Source: Trebouxia sp. TZW2008
Taxonomy: Eukaryota > Chlorophyta > Trebouxiophyceae > Trebouxiales > Trebouxiaceae
Length of the DNA stretch: 64,000 bases
Assembly: GCA_002118135.1 (NCBI GenBank)
Contig: BDIU01000146.1
Coordinates: forward strand, 372,001 to 436,000
Reading direction: 5' to 3'
Made by a program: the position numbers and the translations under genes. The notes beneath the pieces were generated by a model. It searched no databases and was not told the origin of the DNA. It saw only the letters and a list, made by a program, of their open reading frames with translations. Shown here in pieces: positions 1-11,339 of the stretch. Every line of letters starts with the position of its first letter. Position 1 is the stretch's first letter.

Positions 1-1155
1 GCAGGGAAGCAAGAAGCTGCTGCAGCCAGTGCTCAGGCACCTGCAAACGCAGACGCTCAGCAAGCTGAGGGCTTTCCTGCAAAAGCTTCACCACAGAATG
101 GCCCTGGCCTCTCATCAGCCCTTTTGGAAGCTGACAAGGACACAGGGGCATCTGCACCCCGTACAGGTGCTGCCAGCAGCCCTCCCACAGCTGCAAAACG
201 CCCTTTCACAGCTGCAAACAGCCCTTCCGCAGCTACAGGCGCTCCTGCCACAGCTGCAGGTGACCCTTCCACAGCTGCAAAGGGCCCTTCTGCAGCACAG
301 TCAACTGCCCGTTCAGCTTCAGGGCAGCTCGCAACTGTAGAGCCAAAGCTTGGTACTGCATCTGGTGCTCCTGCCCGTATTGATCAGCCTGCTTCTGCTT
401 ACCCTGTCAGATCAGCTGGAAACCCTCAACCGCCCAGTCTATCCCCATCTAGTTCAGCTGTCAGGTCAAGCGGAAACCCTCAGCCGCATAGCACACCTTC
501 ATTTCCAATAGTTGAACACCCTATTCAAGCTCAATCTAGAGCAGCTCATGCATCAGTGTCAGGTGTACCTACTCAGTTGCAGAATGGGCATCATCATCCT
601 TTGCCTGATGCTCAGCAAAAGGCTGGACACCATGTTCAACCAAATGCTGATACATCAGCAAGCAGGCATGGCCAAAGTGAAGCAGCGGCAGCAAGCAATC
701 ATGATAGACACACAAGCAACCCAAGCTCTGATCAGCGACAGCAGCAGCAGCAGCATCAACAGCATGATTCTGCACATGCACATCATAATGGTCATCAGCA
801 AGCCACTGCTGATGCTGATGATGATGACAGCCTAGAGGAAGGAGAGATTGAAGATGGGGAAGTGTTACCAGATGGTACAGTTGCTGGAGCACCAAGCAGT
901 GCTGAGGACCATGACAGCGCTCAGTCAGCACATGACCAAAGCAATGCTGCTTCAATGTCTAATCTTGGTCATGCAGTTCCCAATGGCATGGCAAGTCACA
1001 TGCAGTCCAATCCAATGGGCAATGCGCCACCTAGTAGTGTAGCTGGTAAGTCGGATAGGAAACGGAAGCGTTCACCTTCATTCGAAGTTGAACAAGATGC
1101 AGTAGAGGCTGCTGGTCATAAGCCGCAAGCTTTGCCACAACAGCTGCCAGTGTAG
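1..1155 (+). CDS. C-terminal part of a low-complexity, probably nuclear protein (5' end outside window)
   Basis: An open frame runs from base 1 to a TAG at 1153-1155, so only the C-terminal ~384 residues are present. The composition is strongly biased: an Ala/Ser/Thr/Pro repeat with a recurring 'TAA...PSTAA' pattern (first ~110 residues), then Ser/Pro and His/Gln-rich stretches with a short polyGln at ~730-770. Next come an acidic patch DDDDSLEEGEIEDGEV near 815-865 and a basic cluster (KSDRKRKRSPS, ~1048-1080) that resembles a nuclear localisation signal. The EEGEIEDGE pattern recurs in RNA-processing and transcription proteins, but no folded domain is visible, so I do not assign a function. 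No intron is apparent in this part. It is followed by ~3.5 kb without a recognised gene. Confidence 0.6.
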   Translation, partial: AGKQEAAAASAQAPANADAQQAEGFPAKASPQNGPGLSSALLEADKDTGASAPRTGAASSPPTAAKRPFTAANSPSAATGAPATAAGDPSTAAKGPSAAQSTARSASGQLATVEPKLGTASGAPARIDQPASAYPVRSAGNPQPPSLSPSSSAVRSSGNPQPHSTPSFPIVEHPIQAQSRAAHASVSGVPTQLQNGHHHPLPDAQQKAGHHVQPNADTSASRHGQSEAAAASNHDRHTSNPSSDQRQQQQQHQQHDSAHAHHNGHQQATADADDDDSLEEGEIEDGEVLPDGTVAGAPSSAEDHDSAQSAHDQSNAASMSNLGHAVPNGMASHMQSNPMGNAPPSSVAGKSDRKRKRSPSFEVEQDAVEAAGHKPQALPQQLPV

Positions 1156-4100
1156 ATTTGGTTGTTTTGAAATATGCACGCTTTGCCAACTGCAACCTGT
1201 GCTGCACTATATTTTCGCTGGTACAGGCTTTGCACTTTCAACACGGTGTATTTGCTCTGTGTTGCAGCATTTGGTTGCTATTTCGCTTTGCCGCATGCAC
1301 CCGAATTTTCTACAGGTAGCTTTGAGCAATCTGGAAAATCCATCGGAAAAGTCTACGCCGTTAGGTGTTATAGCGAGAGCCTCTGTCTAATGAGGTAGCC
1401 CGGGATTGAGTGTTTTATAACAGTACTGTATCGTCTCCATGCTGGTTTGCTCATGCACCTCTGAAGCTAAGAAAAGTTTCATTCAGAGCTGTAGCGCCAG
1501 CTTAGGAGAGAGAAATCGAGAGTAATTTTACATGCTTAGGTGTGGTGTCACGAGCACCGAGTCGAAAGGGCTGCTATCCATTAGGTTTTCGTGTACCGCC
1601 CTGCGGAATCCAGCAGTGCGGCTTACTAAACCCTGGTTGCAATTGCAAGACAAAAGGCGCGCTTTTTCCAACTGGACAGTCACATTTGCTCGACACTCTG
1701 CAGCTCACAGAGGCTAATTGCACAAGCTATTTCTTGCCCTGTCTTGCCTCACTTTGCTGCAGCATGCACGCTTGCCGTGCGTTCACCTTGCGTCCGTCGA
1801 CTTGGCTGTGCTGTAACATGAGCTGTGAAACAGCATCAACGGTCTATCACTACCTGCAAAGCCATATAACCCGCAACCTGTATCTTGGCGTCTGATGGCG
1901 ATTCCCACGCTGCAGATGATTAGCTGTCACAGTCAGAGAGCTCTGGTAAGGTCTTCTTAGCTTTACAACAGTCACTTGGTTTGAACTGTGAAGCCCTGCA
2001 ACATCACACCGTTGCAAGGTCTCAAAGCTTTGAACGCATTTTGGCAACCTCATCGCAGGCTCAAGGGCAGAGGTGCAGGCTTCACTGGTGTCACACTTCC
2101 ATTCGCCTGGACCTCAGCTACGTCTTCAGTCATCCAGCTTCCGCGTGCCTTCATCAGATGTTCGTCTGGCAGAGCGCCGTGAGCCGCGTCGCTGGTGCAC
2201 CACAGCACAAGGGGAGCTTGCACACGTTTGCGCACCGTTGCCTACATCTGGCTACCGCTGCCTGTCCTGGCTACCAATGCCCTGATTGTCTACTTATGCG
2301 CAGTGTGTGCCAAGCGACGCTTATCACTGCCTATCCTTGCACACACACTGCGTACTCCTGTCTGAATCTGCTCACCACAGCCTACTCCTGCTTAGGCTTG
2401 CTCACTTTGGCCTCAGTTGGACAACTGCTGCCCATCTGAGCCCAGACTGCAAACACCTGCTCAACACAGTCTACTTGTGCCTTACATTGCCTATCATGGC
2501 CTGTACTGCCTGGTTCTGCTGGCCCAACGCTGTCCAACTATTCCTACCTGCCTGCCCTTGCCAATCATTGCTCACTGTCAGCCCATTCCTACCTACCGTT
2601 GCTTATCACTGCCTAACATTGACCAACCCTGCTGGCCATTGACCACTCCTGCCTGTTGCTGGCTTACCATTGCCCGTTACTGCCTAACTGTGTCTACATT
2701 TGTTTATGCTTGCCTTCCATTGCCCAGCCCTGCTCAATTTTGCCTGTTGTTGCCTAGCTTCGACTACCTCTGCCCATTGCTGCCTGACTTTGTCTACATC
2801 TGCCTATCCCTGCCAATCATTGCCCAGCCCTGCTCAACTTTGCCTATCATTCCATACCTGGCCTACCTTTGCCCACTTATGCCTAATCTTGTCTACTTGG
2901 CTCATCATTGCCCATTCATGCCTACCTTCGCCTATTGCTGCCCCTTCACTTGCCTACCTCTGCCCACCTTGCCTAACGCTGCCTAAGTTTGCTTACCTCT
3001 GCCCGGTACTGCCTACCTTTGCCCACTGCTGCTCTACACTTGCCTACTTGAGCCTCACCTTTGCCCACTGCTGCCCTACACTTGCCTAATTGAGCCTCAG
3101 CCTTGCCCACTGCTGCCCTACACTTGCCTACTTGAGCCTTGACCTTGCCCACTACAATCCAACCCCTCCTGCAACTCAGCACCTCCTGCAACCTCCTACC
3201 CACCTGACCTGTTTACCATTGCCCATTGCTCGCTTACCACTGTCCAATCCTGCCTATACTGTGGCCTCCCACTGCCCAATCCTGCCGATACTGTGGTCTA
3301 CCATTGCCCAGTCCTACCTGTACTATCGCCTACCGGTGCCAGATGTTGCCTACTATGGCCTGCCACTGCCCAAACCTGCCTATACTATGGCCTACCACTG
3401 CCCAATCCTGCCTATAATATGGCCAACCATTGCCCAATCTTGCCTATACTATGGCCTATCACTGCCCAATCTTGTCTATCTCTGCTCAGCTTTGTCCACC
3501 AATGCCCAACAGTGGGATGCTTATGGCCACACGTCCTCGTCGTGCATCCTGGTAACGCTTGCTTTGGCAAGCAGCTGAGATGGCCATGCTGGTTTTGATA
3601 TCCAGCTTTTGATGGTGTGTTATCAACACCCTCACAAAGGACATTAGACTCTGTTTTGTTGTGGCGTTCAACTGGACATACTATAATAGGGACTTGGCGC
3701 ATAGCATGTTGAGTTATATTGGCCTGTTTGTACATGGCAACTTTGCTGTTCATCTGACTAGCAACTGGTTCTTACAGTATCAGCTTTCTCTTGCATAAGG
3801 CATGATCCTGTGCGCTATTAATTCGATACAGTCAAGTTGGATGCACTGCATCAACCACGCCATAAATCCAAACATGTTAACCAGGCTGCTTCGACCCAGA
3901 GGCTCCTGCTGTTGCGTATTGATGTGAACGCTTCTTACTTGCCAAACGTCGTTTGCTGCTGAAATGTGCACTCAGGCTCTGCCAATCTTGAGCTAACAGA
4001 TGCCACTGTCTTGCTGCAGAAGCTTGTTGCAACGTGCTTGGTATGCTGCAGCTGTAGACAAATTCAGACACGATAGGAAGCACAGGAGGAGCAATGCTGC

Positions 4101-4645
4101 GTTTGACACACAAATGAGTTTGCAGAACACCTTGGATGGATTGACAATCTTTCCTGGAACGGACAAGCCTGCTGTGCAAAATGATCACACCTGCTCATCT
4201 GTTAGCAATGCACGTCAACAGGCGCCATCGCATGTGATCACTTTGATGCGTGCAGGACACCGTGTTCTTGAATGTGGCCTGATGTGTATTGCTGTCAAAT
4301 ACTGCATGAAATTGCTCCTTGTCCTTTGTACACTTGCGTGCTGCTACAAAAGACAACACTAGTGGCGAAGCCGTGAGTTCAGTACAACCCATTGGCTCTT
4401 GGGAAGATCATGATTGTTGACATTCCTTTGTCTTATAGACTTTCACAAAACCAGACCATACAGCACAAGAAATCTATCGCACCAAATAAAATGATCAACA
4501 AGCCATCAAGTCACAAACAAGCTGAGCTACAGTACAAATCACCACACGGTACAAGCACGCAACCTAAGCCATGAAATCTCTATCTGCCTGACACACTTCA
4601 GCTATCTGCTAACGCTGTTTTGGCTGGGCACAGCAGTGAGAGATT
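1156..4645. other. Intergenic region, no recognised gene
   Basis: This stretch lies between the stop of the first gene (+) and the stop of the hydrolase (-), so the flanking genes converge on it. Short open frames occur but have no domain pattern. Those between 2240 and 3490 are low-complexity products of a minisatellite (listed separately). I see nothing else I can support in 1156-2240 and 3490-4645. Confidence 0.5.
2240..3490. repeat. Degenerate minisatellite, (TGCCTA/TTGCCCA)-rich
   Basis: This is a run of imperfect units built on TGCCTACC...TGCCCA. At ~3238-3475 about seven 32-bp units of the form TGCCTATACTATGGCC plus ACTGCCCAATCC follow each other. At ~2990-3160 about three ~49-bp units share CTGCTGCCCTACACTTGCCTA. 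The 5' part (2240-2990) is more degenerate. The long open frames here (for example 2417-2986) are a by-product of the repeat and rich in Leu/Pro/Cys/Ala; they are not genes. Confidence 0.75.
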
Positions 4646-7600
4646 TCAGCTGTCTATTGGCGCTGTTTCAGACGGTGGGTACAATGGCAAGGGCGCATCA
4701 TCAACCCCATCAGTCAATGAATCAGCATCTGGTGTTGGCTGCTGCTTCTTACTGACTTCTGTGACAAACCTCTGAAGATCCTGCAGAAACTCATTTGGCC
4801 TTTCGTCCATTGGTACGTGCCCGCATGCTGAGTACTCTACGTACTCTGCACTGCACTGTCCCTGCTCTTGCAACAGATCAGCAACCTGCGGATCAATGCA
4901 ACCTCAGCATGACTGCCAGTAGACAAGTTGGAAATATGCGGCCTTCCATCAATAGGTACATGCCCGCATGCTGGGTATCTACGTACTCTGCACTGCACTG
5001 CCCATGCTCTTGCAACAGCTCAGCAACCTGCAAAACAGTTCAACCTCAGCATGACTGCAGACAGACAAGTTGTGACCATCTGGCTGTTCACCCATATATC
5101 TGCCCCCACACTGGGTACTCTACATACTCTGCACTGCACTGTCCCTGCTCTTGCAACAGATTAGTGCAACCTCAACATGGCTGCCAACAGGCAAGTTGCA
5201 ACAGGAACATTGCATTCATAGATACGTGCCCCACGAGCTAGGTATTCTAGCTCCACTGTACTGCACTGCCCCTGCTCTTGCATCAAGCCTGCAACCTGCA
5301 GATCGATCCAAACTCAACATGCCTGCCAACAGACCAGTTGTGACTATGTGGCCTTATGACCATCGGTACGTGCGTGCATGCTGGGTACTCCACATATCCG
5401 GCACAGCACTGCCCCTGCTCTTCTAGCAGATCTGCAATCTGCAAATCAATCCAAACTCAACATGCCTGCCAGTAGACAAATTGTGAATGTGTGGCCTTTC
5501 GTCCATTGGTACATGCCCGCATGCTGGGTACTATACATACTCTCAGCACCAACAAGAAGACCAAGTTGCTGCCCAGCCTGCTGGCTGCAGCAGCGCATGC
5601 AAGAAATGCATGACCGCGCCAAGATGATTGCTGCCAGTAATCCTATAATGACAATGCACTGACAAGCTGTTTGCTGAGCAAACACAGCAATGACCATGCA
5701 GCAGAGATGCAACTTCTGAAAGGCAATTCCTCGTATATTGGCGAGTCCACATATGTCGAGCCTATGCTCCACCTATGCTGAGCAATCAACTGTATCTCTC
5801 CTCCCTTTCACCACAATTGCTTTAGGCTAGCACAAGACTGAACTGGTCAGAGACAGTTCATTGCCCCAGTATGTAGCTAGCTGAGCCTGTCTAGCATACA
5901 TTATGCATGAATGAAGTAACAACATATGCTATCAAGATACAGTATGCTAAGCACAAAATTAGCATTGAGCATAAAGTAAACATGTTTCCCGCTGAAAGCC
6001 ATGGACAGGGCTTTGCTGACAACCTGTTTGCTGTGTACAGGCTGTACAGGGTCAGCAATGCAACACAAAGCAAGACTTTTGTATACTAGACAGCAAAAAA
6101 ACAAAGCAATCTGGCATTTTGGCTTTTGTGGTCAGAGGCTGTTCATTCTGCCTGTGATGCATATGACGTGAAAGCAATCAGATCAATGCAAGACATGTAC
6201 CTTTTTGGCTCCTCTGGTCAAAGGCTGATCCTTCTCGCCTGTGATGAACATGACAGGCTGCTTGATTTCTTCATATGGCATATCTGAGGGGAACGAGAAG
6301 GCCCTGTAGCTGTACAAACTGCCTCTGTCCCAATTGTCTGCTAGCATGGGCCTCAAGTAGCCCTCAATGACTGCCTACAACCATGTGTACAGCTCAGTGA
6401 GTGTCTATAGACATGCCACTTCGATTGTGTGTACCTGCATGATTTCAGCAGTTTCAATGTCTGCAGACATTCTTGTGCCACAGCTTCCATCCCAGATGTC
6501 TGCTAGCACGGATCTCATTTGAGTCTGACAGCCAAACGTGACACAATGATGATTGCAGGTCTTGCTATGCGCTGTGTACAGCATGATACGGTGTGTGCAT
6601 TGTTGTGTACGGCTTGCATCAAACAATCTGCACATGCACAGGCAACATCTGCGCTTTCCCAGACTCCAAGCTGTGTGAGGTGCACTGCACATTGACAGCA
6701 GTAAAAACCGCTTGCCAATATGTACAATGAACAAAGGCATTGCAAAAGATGCAGCAACATTATTGCAGACAACAAGCACAGTGTTGTATGGCTTGCATCA
6801 TTCAGTCAGTCAGCCTGTGCATATAACAAGTGCAGTTTTTGCATGATGTTAGCTGAGTGACATGCATTGTGCACCAATCAGTCCTCACACTGGGGGTTGA
6901 TCGCAAATAAGCACAAATGACAAAGGCATTCTTGAAAATGCAGCAACACTGATGACAGTCACAATGTTGAGAATGCTGACCTGCTTGACCGACTGATCTG
7001 CATCCGCATACACCTGCAGCTTGCCAAGCGCAACTTCGTCACGCCGTTTCTGCAGGTTCTTTCTGATGTAGTTCAGGCCTGCATGACGCATGCCTCATCT
7101 GAATTGCTGACCATGCTCAAATTCTCATGCGGCAGCAGCAAAACATAACAAACTGCACTGCTGCAGTGCCAACCACTGCTGATCATGAATGCTTCATCAC
7201 GCGTATCTGCTACGCTCAGGATTGAGCTTTGAGAGATTGAAAGGGACAAATCAGATTGCTGCAAAGGACATCGTCGCCAGAATATTACAAAAGGACGGAC
7301 AGGAAACAGTACAGGCAGCTGTATTCAACACCCCACAGCAGCTATCGCAAACTGCACTGGCATGTCTACAGCAACTAAAATCCAGGGTGCCCTCCTCTGG
7401 CCAGCTACAAGATACTGAAGCAAATATTTGTGTGTAAATTGTATGCCATGTGTGTCGTGACAGGAGCCTGTGCAAGTGATATCAGCCCCAAAGCATTACA
7501 ACAAAGGCCAGCAACTCTCACCTGCATTTTCATGTTGCAGCAGCGCCCGCATGTACAATCGCTGCAACTGCTGCCCGAGGCTAGCTCTCCAGATGAAGCT

Positions 7601-10600
7601 ATTTTTGTTCTCGTCTTTCTTCCTTCTATCCTCTTCAGCCCTCTTTTTGCTTGAAGTGGATGGGAGAGCAGGAGCCACAAATACAAAGCCACTGATAAGG
7701 CTTGGATTTCTGCATGCAGAGACATCGCCATTGGCACACACCCTCGGCACACATCCTTGTGCCATTGCAAGGTTGCTTGTGTGTTGCATCATGCTGATGA
7801 ACAACTTAAGATGCTAACATGCCCGCTTTTGAGCAGAACAGTTGTTGCCACAAGTGATTGTACCAGTGCAGTAGGCTATATACATTGATCCCTGGTGCTT
7901 CACGACTCATGATCAGTGGTGACTTTGTTCAAGCATTGAAATTTGCCTCCCATATGATTGACAATGGTATTGTTGGATACTCATGCCTGCCTTAAAGTGT
8001 GATGTGTGACGTGAGACAGAGTCCAGGGCGCTTCACCTCTTGAACAGTTCCATGGCTGTGAGCGCTCCTGCTGAGTGCCCAACTGCAATTGCTTGCTTGA
8101 TCCCCAAGGCTTTCAGCAGACCCTCTGCATAGCGTGCGCCTGCCTGCGCACCCAGTTCCAAAACTAGTAAACATGGAAATAATTGATTCTGCAGCCACAG
8201 AAGTCAGAAAGCCTGCCACACTGATGACACTCAAAGGCATGACTGAAATTGAGCAAGTATGTGACACTCAGCATACTGGGAGACAAACACAAGCAGTGCC
8301 CGACAACTCAACATGAGTCAAGAAGCCTTGTCCTGATGCTCTGACCACTAGATGAAAAAGTTTATATTGATGCTCTAAGCATGGATTGAGAAGTTGCGCC
8401 TTGATCCTCTAATGTAATTGAGAGGCTATGCCTTGAGGCTCTGAGGTGAACTGACAAGGACCACCAGCATGTCAGGCAGATGTTGCAGATGTGTGTCTTG
8501 CACAGCCTTTTGGGCAGACCTCACAGGTGTAGGCGTTGCCCTCGAATTTTTGGGACAACCCATGGGTCTGACACACTTAGACCTTGAGGCTCTGAGCATG
8601 AAGTGAGAAAGGTGGCCAGCGTGTCAAACAGACATTGCTGTTGAGGGTGAGCGAACTGTTGGGCTTGCCTCAGAGATGTGGGGGTTACCCTCAGGACCCT
8701 GGGGCCGACTCATGGGTCTGAAACACTCAGACCTTTGTGCTCTGAGCACAAATGGAAAAGGATGGCCGGCATGGCAGGCAGGAATTGCTGATGTGTGTGG
8801 ATGATGTGTTCAGGCTCACCTCAGAGGTGTAAGGGTTGCAATCAGGACCCTGGGGCCACCTCAAAGTCTCAGACGCTTTGCCCTTGTGCTCTGAGCATTA
8901 ACTGAGAAGGGCAGCCAGCATGCATGTGTCAGGCAGCTATTGTTTGTGAAATATTATGTGTGTGTACACGGCCTGCTGCTCTTACCTCAAAGGATTAGGG
9001 ATTGCTCCCCTTGGGGCAAATGACAGTTTTTGAACACTTGACCTTGTGCTCTTACAATGAACTGAGAAGGGTGACCAGCATGTCAAGCAGGAATTGCTGA
9101 TGTGTGTGCGTAACCTAAAGGGCTTACCTCTGAGGTGTACGGGTTGCCCTCTGGACCCTGGGGCCAACTCATGGGTCTCTCACTTAGACCATATGGGGGC
9201 CGGTCAAAGGCAATGACTCTACAGCCTTGCTGCCCACCCTGCTCTGACAATGGCTGCAGCACATCTCGCCTGCACCAAGCCAAGCAGAAGTTCACTGTGG
9301 CATTTTGTCTGTACCCAAACAACTCACACTGTATTTGGGGTGTTGGTGTACGAAAGGCAATGACTCTGCAGTCCTGCTCCCGTTTTGCTCGGATAACGGC
9401 TGCAGCACAACTGGCATGTAAGCAGGCAGAGGTTCACAAGGCAACCTTAACTGTACCCAAACACTTCAAACTGCAATTGAATTGAACGCACGCAATTGAC
9501 ATCTGCACAATTCAATCCTGCCCTCCTGCTCTGACAATGGTTGCACATCTCGCCTACAGTAGGTGCAGCAGAAGTTCATTGTTAACATAAACTGTATTGG
9601 CATCTATTCAAAGCAACCAATCTGCGGCCTTGCTGCCCACCCTGCTATGACAATGGCTGCAGCACATCCCGCCTGCAATGAGCCAAGCAGCAGCCGCTGG
9701 TGCACTATTTGCTGAAATCAGATGCTGTGAATGTTGATGCTGTTGATCTGCACACACAAAAGCAAAGCTAAAAGGGCCTTGTGGGCACGTTATCAAGCAT
9801 GTCCAACAATGCTGACATTTGCTTGTGAATCAAGGCAGTGGTCTGCAACGGTGCTCACCAGCTGAATGTGGACACGTCCAAGCCATGCATGAGGAGCACA
9901 GTCGGTTGTTCAGGGCCAACAGTGCCTGCTTCCTTGTAGTGCAGATTAGCGCCGTCAACAGCAAAAACAGCTCTGCTAAAGCAATCATGCAGAAATTATT
10001 GCTTTGTCAATCAAGGCTGTGGTCTGCAACGGTGCTCACCAGCTGAATGTGGACCCATTCAAGCCATGCATGAGGAGCACAGTGGGTTTGCCAGGGCCAG
10101 CAGTGCCTGCTTCCTTGTAGTGCAGGCGAACGCCATCAACAGTGACAAACTTGCTGTCAGGATCTGCCAGCTGCTCTGGAGGCACTGTGTCAGTGAGTGG
10201 CGGAGGCACACCATCGAGCCATGGCTGTAGCATGCCTTGAAACCATGGGATGGTTTCCTTGCGAACCTGACAGCAGGCATCAGGGTATGGGCAGGTATGC
10301 CAAAAGGCATTGGCAGGGCCACAGCTTGTCATAGCCAGACTCTGCCTGCAGACTCACCTGTCGGTTAAGAGCCTGTACAAGTCGTCCGCTTGCTCCTCTA
10401 TTTGACCTACATAAACGCCACGCCGTTGAGTTGCTACTTAGAGTTTTCTTGTGTGATCGAGCCACTTGCGCAGTCAGGAGTTTTGCATCTGACGCCCAAG
10501 CACAAACATAGAGCAAATAGCAATGCTGCGACAGCGTTACGCATTCAAGCAATACAGCGGCAACTGAAGTATGTCTGATCAGTTCAGAGCAGGTGCGGCG

Positions 10601-10791
10601 TGGCGCTAGTTGTCTTACCTAGACACGTTGCGTGACAGTTCCCTTGGTGTCGCATTTGCACCTGAAGCTCTTGAGTCCTCGGTTTTGAAGCATCGCGCAG
10701 GCTGCAAGCGTTGTCGACAAGGCTTCGAGGTGTTCCGAAAACATGGTGTGACTGTCGAGGTGGCACCGGAAAGCAACGCGTGCGATGTCAT
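4646..10791 (-). CDS. alpha/beta-hydrolase fold protein, probably plastid-targeted (9 exons)
   Basis: Exons in transcript order: 10791-10619, 10406-10358 (5' edge uncertain; 10427 also fits), 10266-10040, 9269-9128, 8143-8037, 7709-7522, 7078-6981, 6374-6201 and 4855-4646. All phases close, giving ~455 residues ending in TGA. Exon 1 encodes a Ser/Thr/Arg-rich leader with almost no acidic residues, typical of a chloroplast transit peptide. Exon 3 carries the oxyanion-side motif (LLMHGLNGS). Exon 5 has the nucleophile elbow GHSAG. The acid residue lies in FITGEKDQ (exon 8) and the catalytic His in CGHVPMDERP (exon 9). Order and spacing fit the AB_hydrolase_1 family of serine hydrolases; the substrate is unknown. 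The start ATG at 10791 is the first in frame with the leader. It shares a ~550-bp divergent promoter region with the GCP5 gene. Several introns hold exon-boundary copy arrays. Confidence 0.85.
4856..5565 (-). repeat. Acceptor-side copy array of hydrolase exon 9
   Basis: Five diverged tandem copies, period ~130-142 bp, of the 5' part of exon 9 and its acceptor. They are anchored by the plus-strand motif CTCTGCACTGCACTG(T/C)CC at about 4986, 5126, 5256, 5396 and 5537; the true exon's copy is at ~4844. The copies lie upstream of the real exon in transcript sense and are broken by stops. Confidence 0.85.
5828..5912 (-). repeat. Dispersed repeat D2, copy 1
   Basis: TTGCCCCAGTATGTAGCTAG then CTGAGCCTGTCTAGCATACA. 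Same family and orientation as the copy at ~41340-41430. It lies in a hydrolase intron. Confidence 0.7.
6110..6170 (-). repeat. Donor-side copy of hydrolase exon 8
   Basis: About 50 bp resemble the last part of exon 8 (6201-6250), including the stretch that encodes TGEKDQPLTRGAK. It lies just downstream of the true donor in transcript sense. It is diverged and its own GT donor is lost. Confidence 0.55.
6495..6535 (-). repeat. Acceptor-side partial copy of hydrolase exon 8
   Basis: Plus-strand TCTGCTAGCACGGATCTCA matches the 5' part of exon 8 (GTCTGCTAGCATGGGCCTCA, ~6338). It is located upstream of the true acceptor in transcript sense. Confidence 0.5.
6590..6965. repeat. Imperfect ~185-bp intronic duplication
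   Basis: Two segments recur: TGTACGGCTTGCATCA (~6605) against TGTATGGCTTGCATCA (~6785), and ACAAAGGCATTGCAAAAGATGCAGCAACA (part, ~6730) against ACAAAGGCATTCTTGAAAATGCAGCAACA (part, ~6918). This is a tandem duplication inside the intron after exon 7. The second block abuts the exon 7 donor. Confidence 0.55.
8310..9060 (-). repeat. Donor-side copy array of hydrolase exon 4
   Basis: Four clear tandem copies lie at ~8518, 8669, 8817 and 8984, with weaker remnants down to ~8310. They copy the 3' end of exon 4 (the part encoding SWPQGPEGNPYTSE) plus its donor and following intron. Period is ~140-165 bp and the true exon end is at 9128. Each copy keeps a TACCTC or CACCTC motif on the plus strand, which is the donor in transcript sense. 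Confidence 0.85.
9355..9705 (-). repeat. Acceptor-side copy array of hydrolase exon 4
   Basis: Three copies (~9368, 9514, 9633) of the 5' part of exon 4, recognised by GACAATGGCTGCAGCACATC-like sequence and a GCCTGCA acceptor remnant. They lie upstream of the true exon in transcript sense. Exon 4 is therefore duplicated on both flanks. Confidence 0.8.
9825..9985 (-). repeat. Donor-side copy of hydrolase exon 3
   Basis: About 150 bp at 9831-9980 closely match 10012-10155, including the stretch encoding LLMHGLNGSTFSW, the donor and ~30 bp of intron. A small deletion or insertion and mismatches break the frame. Confidence 0.85.
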
Positions 10792-11339
10792 GATGGACTG
10801 CACGCCAACGACGGTGCAAGCTGCGTGCTACAAGTTCCTTGGCGCTTGTATACCGCCTTGAACAGAGACAACACCTCTATTCGTGGCTGTGCAAAGTGAG
10901 AACACTCTAGTCATGATTTCACGTGGAGCACGTGGAGATAGCGTAAATCTGTCGCAGTGCGTGCATGTCGCTCGACGCATGCTGCATGTATGCTACTGCG
11001 ATCGCAATGGCGCTGGCCAAGCTCAAGAGTTGGCTATCACGATTGCTTGAGCGTCGGCTGCTGGGTTCTTTCAGCCAGTCCCGTCACGCCCGTACGTAGC
11101 AGTATGGCAAACCGCTTCCAACGATCTTCACACATCTGAACTGTCGCTTGAGCGGTCAATCTCGCTCAAGATGCCGGGCGGCAGACTTGCCTGTGACAAA
11201 CAAATCTCAGCCGCTGTTGGTATTTTGGAATGCAGCCAGCGCGAAACCCAGCAAACATGCTTGATCCTACTTCAGTGAAACCGCCCTGATCACTCGACTT
11301 GCTTAGTACAACGCCAGCTGCAAGCGCACGCGCTGAGCC
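10792..11339. promoter_or_regulatory. Divergent intergenic region between the hydrolase and GCP5 start codons
   Basis: 548 bp separate the inferred start codons of the two divergent genes, so the promoters and 5' UTRs of both must lie here or overlap. I see no clear TATA box. The plus-strand frame across 10610-10861 is antisense to hydrolase exon 1 and is not called. Confidence 0.45.

Noticed and set aside
2417..2986. Long open frame of 189 codons (and overlapping 2700-3089, 3090-3578)
   Set aside because: Low-complexity translation of the minisatellite; alternative frames are equally open and no domain is visible.
10610..10861. Plus-strand open frame of 83 codons near the divergent promoter
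   Set aside because: It is antisense to hydrolase exon 1, whose transit-peptide composition and splice phase fit the gene on the minus strand.
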